A stretch of 45,797 nucleotides of DNA from a virus, in IMG/VR virus record IMGVR_UViG_3300031673_016581, positions 1 to 45,797 of that record. One strand, written 5' to 3'. Below the pieces are notes generated by a model. The model was given only the letters and a program-made list of their open reading frames with translations, was not told where the DNA came from and ran no database searches. This document shows, piece after piece, positions 40,601 through 45,797 of this stretch (positions are counted from its first letter, which is position 1; each line of letters starts with the position of its first letter). A program made the position numbers and the translations under genes.

Positions 40601-40773
40601 TTAATGGAGAGATAGTCGACGAGCCTATGGGTCCTGAGGAGGAGAAGGCTCTGTACTCTGAAAGTGAGCTTGCACAGTTGAGGTCGGAAGCGCTGTCTAA
40701 AGTTAAGTCCACGCTTCCTCTCTCTGAGGAGCAAGAAGTCGCGGCAATGTTGTTGGAGGTAAAAGGACTATGA
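34654..40773 (+). CDS. Giant 2039-residue virion-type protein with nucleotidyltransferase-like motif
   Basis: The longest gene, with AAGGAG before the ATG. Residues 1-800 are mostly helical and alanine/glutamate-rich. Two hydrophobic segments lie at about 820-900. Near residues 1037-1058 the sequence VGGSVSM...PHDLDMVV fits the G-S-x-D-x-D motif of Pol beta-type nucleotidyltransferases. About 1640-1760 is a threonine/proline/serine-rich linker, followed by a charged C-terminal domain. No tape-measure repeats or peptidase motif were seen. It could be an injected or internal virion protein. Function is unknown. Confidence 0.6.
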   Translation: MIRRHDSRDNTLLVQSSVTSTPEQRRPGIQDVEAQGVQGVQGRGPGRPHAVHWDDVLSSATVYAQQGVDANVLVQLIRESNLRSEGETGFVLSQVVSAEVLDTLTAEHRSWYDQQIVEMTRVLEEAQKNVQKRIASLKARGGYTSSDIQRIKTSEYPKWSARYKTADKALVGLVAKGGKGAVATEQAGAFARIRAKTAGVDLGDLSEQDVAQLKLASGADVLRQAADLGLSSGQLAAAIGGARGKTLGTLLELEPYKIEAEDVPEGVPEVILRATPEELHRIEEAATSGVCVGAMRAYYTIQTCRAVLRDGSFIYVEALSVADAEQKAKDAGYDVVWTTWMSARPYDEWKGATASEPPEDAGPLASTEDLPVTPETTYRAEPLPIPPDTEYDILQVVGAAQRGEVPMDDLKRVFGADVVEATLQGWNALSPEYQEVVMAQGTDVLRQTMQASMPSEYQEIAEADGLEVAIAAYSNALEASETAQQTIQDFAMERGLASDDLVSLYYAGVGVDTLRQAYPGNSEYFGNLERVLDAIVSTVEVKETPGTFWTVEGAPTPVTHAPDYVGAVALGLVTVDDIGLLGYDSQVCTGIGNAVSGIQTIVAKFDAGVQLTPHPYPLGSGTYEATNLTRAEMTDLTTAFREAGVPFFDASSEVSEIEQAAQAWREELTSEDKIRVARVLVSYPALGRPLVSLHRALSTPTAGEATMSRIANSLLAAPVSAVMTPFVKDMTAGELREQLGPYATIGAEDKETSFDITKFLEDNPYDAPLLLRGGFAPEEVERAQEGEQVNTMPQGATPLDWVIMGAVVASFALPGLRHGMMAVLGTKGPLHFVTAGHFYRSAAATVLYQSLAIGETALKWGFPVGLTAADLIYWKDWTIEQKAIAGIFTGLAWLPVVGTLFRTARTGTQYARAALSRGPTVPGRALTTGYYDLYPIQVPRSFFADLPLEVRVQIRTIVTSNMAPEAQIKAISELLEPTQTAPAFLEVMGLRSLTSYDVPAQFHGSASAAFESVPGMTPAKAQALLVYLNRNPDVTVGGSVSMVANGFRGIEPHDLDMVVAGDDARVAQVRRDLDGILGSGVSRDVKRLGQYAPPPYSLAADIPLPVVIDGVRFVPAGELVGNLLSTVASPGLEGWMGPGAETLPRSDFPEVRVGTHEGRVPDYYKLKTLASQIATQLESQGHTAEAQAVTAHLQAYEDWLRTFETEGLETLPPSEAAQLRADVLALVRDAQYQLLEQGKGVVVLDPKGRWVVAVAASPANEVMPGAVIMATGDIRPNIEMANTLGKFKPTDQMVFLSPKAAMTYARGEAPGLNIILTVPSVDIGPGGIVKGLFRYETVEQAFGGEMQVIYDELTTSEEFLPTPKTALSYELGVDTGVINILDSTTGRTIPALVWRTPAAAAKGLAAPSKAIALTMTHVALKSALRGLLKPHMHDITLSEVPEAVRTGLFWFGDKPYDLRLATVDDLQGVASVEVQRALTQAVEALQREGTALTERNILSKAQDILSTEVDAASVPTMITQGMQTRLKTLGHSDAAIAKMTPQNAWDVLNAEGEPFVPSPPETESVVESVRDLVSGLDTRSRALVVREATTAYSEAMRAVIDEWQRGVTSLPDARKRLYYLNLGLLSLRLAETALATSLLTARTGAGSTLFLPTTSLTGTSIGVTSEVESILFGTTSGVSGPETLVAEVTSPLTVPTLSTTPIGTDVTTSLPTLPTTSPTVPPTSLVTGGTVPGTPVLTPPPTLPKGRPPVTRGATEQLRKAYEQGEPILLWRQGELSNKDVWKAVLDPENQKNLLTVVGTEKLPVEPAKYATGPGSARATLQWIGTGPKFAGSADLGIVDVFWGVEGTNLRFKGKGLETIVGERIDSPTIGISIPEKGQRKFGTTFAEALAYEPVDEAQRDFIEQQIQKMLPNMSSEEIAREMKAVNLPEERAGEILSYIPDQQRNVVRALLKPKYYTKVGSGFEFAKTSARPASSELVAQVFNGEIVDEPMGPEEEKALYSESELAQLRSEALSKVKSTLPLSEEQEVAAMLLEVKGL

Positions 40774-41009
40774 ATGTACACTTGAAGTACTGTATATTAG
40801 CAGCCTGCGGCATCGCAGCTTCGGTGCTGCTTGGGTTGTTTGTTGACAGTAACGCGTACATAGTGTCGGCTATATGTACTGTATGGTGCGTGTACTACTT
40901 TGTTGTGTGGCTAGCGCGTACCCCTATCAAGCCTAAGTTGACATCTGAAGAGGTTTTCAGGAGCTTTCACGAAGATGACTCAGACCAGTCCAGTACTAAA
41001 GAGAGTTGA
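40770..41009 (+). CDS. Small membrane protein
   Basis: A 79-residue protein starting in the ATGA overlap. Two hydrophobic segments (about 5-23 and 29-48) are followed by an acidic, serine-rich tail. It overlaps the next gene by 35 bases. Possible minor virion membrane protein. Confidence 0.5.
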   Translation: MNVHLKYCILAACGIAASVLLGLFVDSNAYIVSAICTVWCVYYFVVWLARTPIKPKLTSEEVFRSFHEDDSDQSSTKES

Positions 41010-41331
41010 GCGTCGGCTCAGTAGACTGAGCAAGAAGACCTACAAGAATGCTGCTCCGCACACCTACGGCCAGAAGTGGTTTTACCCTTACGGGTTCAAG
41101 GAGGTACGGAACTACCGTAAGGAGTTGGTCACAAAGCTCTATGTAGATGGACCGTTTGCAGCTAAGAGGGAAGCTGAGCTTAGGCTTGACGAGTTAAAGC
41201 TCGATATGGGTGACATCTATGAGAGTGAACACCGTGACCCTAACAGAGCTAAGAAGGAAATAGCTGAGAAGCTGAACAAAGACCATAAGTTGCCGGTCGA
41301 GGTCGCGACCCAACGAAAGTACAGGAAGTAA
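40975..41331 (+). CDS. Basic helical hypothetical protein
   Basis: A 118-residue basic protein. The N-terminus has a KRVERRLSRLSKK helix; the middle has YGQKWFYPYGF, the rest charged helices ending in basic residues. No strong ribosome site and a long overlap with the upstream gene, so the start may be later. DNA binding or an assembly role possible. Confidence 0.5.
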   Translation: MTQTSPVLKRVERRLSRLSKKTYKNAAPHTYGQKWFYPYGFKEVRNYRKELVTKLYVDGPFAAKREAELRLDELKLDMGDIYESEHRDPNRAKKEIAEKLNKDHKLPVEVATQRKYRK

Positions 41332-41347
41332 ATGAAGGAGGTTTTGA

Positions 41348-41941
41348 ATGAGTCCATGGCTAGAGGGAATATGGGCCCTGGCAAAGGTTTTCGGGGCCGT
41401 TCTCGGTGTAATGGCTATCGGTCTGCTGGTCCTAGTAATCTTTATAGATATATGGGCCAAGAGGACGACTGCCGGCAAGTTCTGTTGCTTCTTCCTAGAG
41501 CAGAAGCACCTGTTTAGTCGCCTTTTGAAGGAAGATGGTGGAAAGGTGTATATGGGTAGGGGCGAGAACAAGGAGGAGTACCTTCTCGACCCCCGGAGAC
41601 AGTTCTGGGCGTACTGGCCTGCTGGATTGCCTGCCGCGTTGCAGGTAGCTGTGCGGGCGCACTTCTACGTAAGGCATAGTCCAGACCCCTGGGACCCTGA
41701 GGACACCGAGTCGCTTATCAGTGCTAGGTCTCTCCGGATAATCTCGGACGAGGCGATGCTAAGGACAACTTGGCGAGACGTTCGAGATAGTGCTAGTCCT
41801 CGCGCGGGCGTAGCCGCTGGGTTGCCCTCGTGGGCGCTGGCGCTTTTGCTTGCTAGTACCGCGCTAACTGGAATTGCGCTATACATGTTGATGGGAGTGC
41901 AGAAGAATGTTAACTTGCTCATGCAGATGTTTGGAGGTTAA
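41348..41941 (+). CDS. Membrane protein with anchors at both ends
   Basis: A 197-residue protein with GAAGGAGG before the ATG. A transmembrane helix at about 11-36, a soluble central domain (FLEQKHLFSRLLKEDG, RRQFWAYWP), and a second helix at about 158-180. It lies beside the ATPase operon and could be its membrane partner in genome packaging or extrusion. Inference from position. Confidence 0.55.
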   Translation: MSPWLEGIWALAKVFGAVLGVMAIGLLVLVIFIDIWAKRTTAGKFCCFFLEQKHLFSRLLKEDGGKVYMGRGENKEEYLLDPRRQFWAYWPAGLPAALQVAVRAHFYVRHSPDPWDPEDTESLISARSLRIISDEAMLRTTWRDVRDSASPRAGVAAGLPSWALALLLASTALTGIALYMLMGVQKNVNLLMQMFGG

Positions 41942-41943
41942 GC

Positions 41944-42291
41944 ATGTCTAATGGTGGAGCTAAGCTAACTCGAGAGAAGATTCTCGATTTCATACGTCGC
42001 AAAACCGAGGAGCAGGACACTACTCCTTACGTAGTGAAGGCTCTCTTTGGAGACGACCTGTCCTTGGTTACCGAGACTCACGGACGTATGATAATTCCAA
42101 AGGTGCGTATGCGATTGCTCCTAGCGGCCATGGATCCAACCCGTGAGGAGCCACTAATCAGTGTGTTTCTGCGGGAGTACAATAAGGAGATGGTAAACTT
42201 CGAGCGAAAGGGTCGTCTCGAACTACTGGGTGCGCTCCAGGCGCTTGTAGCAGAGGGTGAAGAAGAGCGTGCAGTAAGTATGGGAAAGTAA
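41944..42291 (+). CDS. Hypothetical helical protein beside the ATPase
   Basis: A 115-residue soluble, helical protein with TTGGAGG before the ATG. LTREKILDFIRRKTEE and MRLLLAAMDPTREE are amphipathic. It ends one base before the ATPase start, so they are likely partners. No family recognised. Confidence 0.5.
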   Translation: MSNGGAKLTREKILDFIRRKTEEQDTTPYVVKALFGDDLSLVTETHGRMIIPKVRMRLLLAAMDPTREEPLISVFLREYNKEMVNFERKGRLELLGALQALVAEGEEERAVSMGK

Positions 42292-42292
42292 A

Positions 42293-43066
42293 ATGTCTTT
42301 AGGTAGTCCGCCCACAATCATACAACCCACAGACATCGAAGAGCTCTCCGATGAAGAGCTGTTGATGATTGCCGAAGCCTTCCTGCATATCGAACGTGAG
42401 GAGCGGGAGGAGAAGCTTGCACGCCTGGTCGAGCAAGCTATTTTGATTGAGGGCAAGAAGGGCCGAGGAAAGAGTCTAGTGGCTCTAGCCATTGCATGGT
42501 GGCTGCGAGAGCTATTCAATCGTCCAGTCATCACTATCGGTTCCAAGATGGGACTAAAGCCCAGCTTCGGGCCACACTTAGTAATGAGTGAAATGGCTTT
42601 TAGGGACGAGCTGATGCAGCTGTCCATTGTAGCCAATGAGAACGATAATGCTGAGGCGGTTGCCAAGGCCTTCGAGAAGTACGGCATTAACATTCTCTAC
42701 GCCACGCTCATCTTTGATGAGTCCTACAAGTTGTTCAACGCTCGTAACCCCATGGAGAAGCTCATTCAGCTCTTTGGGTTCTTCATAGCACAGTCTCGGC
42801 ACTACCATGTCACGACGATGCTGTTAACACCCGACAGAAGCATGCTTGACGGTAAGAGGGTCCGGCCTCAGATGGATTGGAACGGTCGAGTCTATCACAA
42901 CAAGTATACTAACAAAGCGAGGCTGCGTCTCATCTCAGGTATAGAGACAATGACTGTCACGGTCGATGGCAGAAATGACCCAAGTCCTGAAATGCCCTTC
43001 TACGATATGTACGATTCGTGGGCACTGCTCGGAATGCTTCCGAGCCAACTCAACATAAAGACTTAA
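42293..43066 (+). CDS. P-loop ATPase of packaging/assembly type (FtsK-HerA or Zot-like)
   Basis: A 257-residue ATPase. Walker A lies at G54-K-K-G-R-G-K60-S61; Walker B at ATLIFD142-E143; then AQSRHYHVTTMLLTPD, the arrangement seen in packaging ATPases of membrane-containing and archaeal viruses and in Zot-type proteins of filamentous phages. It is not a terminase: no nuclease domain, and only 257 residues. An N-terminal charged helix may bind a partner. It would power DNA packaging or virion extrusion. Confidence 0.7.
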   Translation: MSLGSPPTIIQPTDIEELSDEELLMIAEAFLHIEREEREEKLARLVEQAILIEGKKGRGKSLVALAIAWWLRELFNRPVITIGSKMGLKPSFGPHLVMSEMAFRDELMQLSIVANENDNAEAVAKAFEKYGINILYATLIFDESYKLFNARNPMEKLIQLFGFFIAQSRHYHVTTMLLTPDRSMLDGKRVRPQMDWNGRVYHNKYTNKARLRLISGIETMTVTVDGRNDPSPEMPFYDMYDSWALLGMLPSQLNIKT

Positions 43067-43078
43067 GGAGGCAATACT

Positions 43079-43279
43079 ATGTATATACTCGCGACCGAAC
43101 CATCGAAGGACGGGACGCTGTCCGACGCCTTCGATGCAGTCGATAACGCATATGGAACCGGCGAGTTCGCGGAAGAACAAGCAGTAAGTGCGATTGCTCT
43201 GGGTATGACAGTCGACGACACCCGAGCTTCGCAGCTGTTTAAGAACTTGGTTGACCGAGGATTCGTATCGGAGGTATGA
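43079..43279 (+). CDS. Small winged-helix-like protein (tandem copy 1)
   Basis: A 66-residue protein with AAGGAGG before the ATG. The end TRASQLFKNLVDRGFVSEV has the look of the recognition helix and wing start of a small winged helix. The next gene ends in nearly the same way (ARKVMDRLARRGFVAEV), so they are tandem relatives. Confidence 0.5.
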   Translation: MYILATEPSKDGTLSDAFDAVDNAYGTGEFAEEQAVSAIALGMTVDDTRASQLFKNLVDRGFVSEV

Positions 43280-43506
43280 TGGCAGGTAGTTTCAAGTTGA
43301 CGGCATCGGGCGAAACCCGAGCCTTGAAAATTAAGCAGGTTCAAAATCCTGAGGACGCTGTTGTGTCGTTCATGTACGAGAACACTACCGGCGAGCACAC
43401 TACCGTAGAGTTCGAAGAGATTCTCGACGAGACTCAGATGGACGACGAAGCAGCGCGCAAGGTTATGGACCGACTAGCACGTAGGGGCTTCGTAGCAGAA
43501 GTCTAA
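43276..43506 (+). CDS. Small winged-helix-like protein (tandem copy 2)
   Basis: A 76-residue protein; ATG 43276 overlaps the upstream stop, while ATG 43279 lies better spaced from GGAGG. Acidic centre, and a C-terminal helix plus RGFVAEV matching copy 1. Between the ATPase and the fibre, these may be regulators or small structural adaptors. Confidence 0.5.
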   Translation: MMAGSFKLTASGETRALKIKQVQNPEDAVVSFMYENTTGEHTTVEFEEILDETQMDDEAARKVMDRLARRGFVAEV

Positions 43507-43517
43507 AAGGACGGGAC

Positions 43518-45797
43518 ATGAAAAAGAGAGTATTGAACAAGTTTCTATTAACGTTCCTGATAATCGCAATAGTTATGCTTGGGCTGGGTTGTAGCTCTAG
43601 TGACCCTTATACCGAAACAGCCTACTTTGAGGAACTGTGGACAAAGAACATTAGTGACAGTTGGGTTCGACTGCCAGCTTCTGCTGGAGGAGGAGGCGGT
43701 CTATGGAAAGTTGATGGCTCAGAGACTCAGCTTATAACTCCTGACGAAGTGGACATGCAAGGTCTCAGAATTACTAATGTCCTTGACCCCGCTCTTGCCC
43801 AAGACGCAGCTACCAAGAAGTATGTTGATGACAACGGAGGAATAGCAGAACATGGCAATGAGTATCATAATCCTGATTTTGCCACAGAAGCAGCCTTGAC
43901 GACACTGCAAGGTACTGTCAGCACTCACACAACAGCAATATCCAATTTAGAGACGGGCTTAACTACTCATGTGTCAGCCACTACTGGAATACATGGTGTA
44001 GGCGGCTCTACGGTCGAAAGCGCTGCTGGCTCTCAGGCTAAAGTAGATGCACACAAGAACCTCACTACAGGTGTTCACGGGGTAACCGGAACTATAGCAG
44101 ACGTATCTGACATAGCAGTAGATGCTAACTTGTCTGCTGCTGGTCAAGATGCAATAGCCAAGAAGCACACTCAAGGTGCAGATACATCACTGGGGATTCA
44201 GGTTGCAAACCTTGACATGGGTGGGTTTGCCATTACCAGTGTCGGCAACGTTGACGGGGTAGATGTAAGTGGATTAAGCAGCACAGTAGGGACGCATACA
44301 ACCGCAATATCAGGGCTAGATACCAGGCTCACAACAGCTGAAGGGAGTATTGCTACTCTAATATCAGACCTAGACACCGCAGAGGCTGCTATCGTTACGG
44401 CTGAGGCTGATATTGATACTTTGGAATCAGACTTGACAACGCATGAGGCTGATACTTCTACTCATGGTGCTGTAGATATAGCAGACGTGTCAGATATAGC
44501 GATAGATACCAACTTATCTACTGCGGCTCAGGATACAATAACTGCGAAGCACACACAAGGCACAGACACCACACTAGGCACTCTGACAGCAGATGTAAAC
44601 TTTGCTAGCTACATGGCTGTTGCTATGGTTTGCGATAGTGGTGCTGTCATGCCTAACGATCCTGGCAACGGACAGTGGTTTCTTCAGACTGGCATAGGAC
44701 GAACTATTCTGTATCAATATAGTGGTGCATGGCTTCCGGTGTTCTCTGTTGGAACTATGACTGTCTATGTGGATTCGAGTGATGGCACAGACGACTTGAA
44801 TCATGGTTCGGGAGTGGATTCAAATGCCTTTGCCACGGTGCAATATGCGATTGATTGTATTCCTGGCGTATTTGGTGGTAATGTAATAATCAGTGTAAAT
44901 GATGAAACTTACGTTGAGACAGTTACTATTCAGGGTAAGAATGCAATAGGAAATTATGCAATCACACTCCAGGGAACACTCATTGTTCATGCTACATATA
45001 GTCAGGAATCGGCAGTTAAGGGAGTAGGTGCAACAATGGGAAGCATTACTGACACTGGAGCATTCACAGGACATAGTGAGGACCTGTTATATTCCTCTAG
45101 CAATGATGAATATAGGGTAATAGATAGTGCTACTGCCAATGTAGGTACTATTGTTGGGTATTGGACAGCAGTACCAAGTGGTTCCTATACGATTTGCCAG
45201 TGGGGAACCACAATAAATAGGCTTGTTCTTGAAGATGGGCAATTAGCTATTCAAGTTAAGGATATTTATATTCAGGGTAATGGGGAAAGCACCACGGCAC
45301 CAATGTTATCACCTGGAATGGGAAGTTCGGTTGTATTATACAGGTGTAAACTATCCCATGCCACAGACAGAGCTCTATGGACTAATACTGGAAGGGCAAT
45401 TCTTTACCAATGTTTATTGTCAAGTGCGAATAGTCGAACCGTAGTTTCATCACAATCTGGATATGTTGAAATGAATGGCTGTAAAGTCAACAACAAGCTA
45501 GACTCTGGGCAGTGTATAGAAGTTAGATATGGAGCGCAGTGTTTAGTGGGTTATTCTGTTGTCGATCAACCTTGTGTACTTGACGGAACAGCAGGAGTGA
45601 ATAAGGCTTTATATGGAATTAACTGCCACGGTAATGGTTATACATCTTGTGAGAATCGATACAATATCATTAGGAATTGTGATACTGGAATATATGCCTA
45701 TAGTGGGGGTATGGTTGAATACACTGCCAATAATCAATACAGTGGCAACACTGCTGATGAGACTCCCATAGCAGCAAGTTTTGGGTACATAGACTAA
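43518..45797 (+). CDS. Fibre/adhesin with lipoprotein-like signal, trimer motif and beta-helix
   Basis: A 759-residue protein with AAAAGGACGGG before the ATG. A basic start and hydrophobic segment end in LGLGC25-SSS, like a lipoprotein signal (the -3 residue is not ideal). QDAATKKYVDD at 95-105 is a typical phage tail-fibre motif. Residues 120-370 are coiled-coil or threonine/alanine repeats with a duplicated ADVSDIA...QDAI/TITA-KHTQG block. From about 410 a right-handed beta-helix pattern (short N/G-rich turns) resembles tailspikes and pectate-lyase folds. It would be displayed on the membrane before virion release. A/T-rich compared with its neighbours. Confidence 0.75.
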   Translation: MKKRVLNKFLLTFLIIAIVMLGLGCSSSDPYTETAYFEELWTKNISDSWVRLPASAGGGGGLWKVDGSETQLITPDEVDMQGLRITNVLDPALAQDAATKKYVDDNGGIAEHGNEYHNPDFATEAALTTLQGTVSTHTTAISNLETGLTTHVSATTGIHGVGGSTVESAAGSQAKVDAHKNLTTGVHGVTGTIADVSDIAVDANLSAAGQDAIAKKHTQGADTSLGIQVANLDMGGFAITSVGNVDGVDVSGLSSTVGTHTTAISGLDTRLTTAEGSIATLISDLDTAEAAIVTAEADIDTLESDLTTHEADTSTHGAVDIADVSDIAIDTNLSTAAQDTITAKHTQGTDTTLGTLTADVNFASYMAVAMVCDSGAVMPNDPGNGQWFLQTGIGRTILYQYSGAWLPVFSVGTMTVYVDSSDGTDDLNHGSGVDSNAFATVQYAIDCIPGVFGGNVIISVNDETYVETVTIQGKNAIGNYAITLQGTLIVHATYSQESAVKGVGATMGSITDTGAFTGHSEDLLYSSSNDEYRVIDSATANVGTIVGYWTAVPSGSYTICQWGTTINRLVLEDGQLAIQVKDIYIQGNGESTTAPMLSPGMGSSVVLYRCKLSHATDRALWTNTGRAILYQCLLSSANSRTVVSSQSGYVEMNGCKVNNKLDSGQCIEVRYGAQCLVGYSVVDQPCVLDGTAGVNKALYGINCHGNGYTSCENRYNIIRNCDTGIYAYSGGMVEYTANNQYSGNTADETPIAASFGYID

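Overview
All supported genes lie on the + strand, packed with short overlaps (ATGA or GTGA) and strong GGAGG-type ribosome binding sites. TATAAT boxes, Shine-Dalgarno sites and a lipoprotein-like signal point to a bacterial host. Replication, nucleotide, DNA-modification and virion-type genes together indicate a virus genome (free or integrated); host and lineage cannot be told from sequence alone. I found no terminase, portal, HK97-type capsid, maturation protease, tape measure or tail-tube gene in these 45.8 kb.

Layout. 0-4.1 kb: a duplicated small-protein family, a family B DNA polymerase, small membrane and zinc-ribbon proteins. 4.1-9.4 kb: MarR-like regulator, ThyX, dUTPase and an A/T-richer island carrying two blocks of structured non-coding RNA. 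9.4-15.5 kb: small proteins, a small HTH protein, RecA/Sak4-like AAA ATPase, a third structured RNA, a DUF669/SSB-like protein and an MCM-like AAA+ helicase. 15.5-26.6 kb: QueC, MazG-like protein, two secreted/surface proteins, a Cas4-like Fe-S nuclease, QueD, class II ribonucleotide reductase, QueE, FolE and a DpdA-type DNA transglycosylase. 26.6-29.7 kb: a fourth structured RNA with a bistable hairpin, then a uracil-DNA-glycosylase/family A DNA polymerase fusion. 29.8-45.8 kb: probable virion module, with a basic protein, a 74-residue two-helix membrane protein followed by strong hairpins, several signal-peptide and membrane-anchored proteins, a 2039-residue giant, a P-loop ATPase of packaging/assembly type, and a fibre/adhesin with a lipoprotein-like signal.

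How it works together. FolE, QueD, QueE and QueC can make preQ0 from GTP and DpdA would put it into DNA in place of guanine, presumably protecting the genome from host nucleases. ThyX, dUTPase, class II RNR and MazG-like protein manage dNTP pools. Two unrelated DNA polymerases (B and A, both with altered catalytic motifs), an MCM-like helicase, an SSB-like protein, Sak4-like ATPase and Cas4-like nuclease form the replication/recombination set. Four copies of a bipartite promoter (GATGTGC, then TATAATA-N-G-N-GTA starting 30-31 nt later) head four transcription units; three have almost no 5' leader.

The most unusual points are the non-tailed, membrane-protein-rich virion module, the four ornate RNAs (one with a tRNA-like T-arm and acceptor), the complete 7-deazaguanine DNA-modification route, and the altered polymerase active sites.
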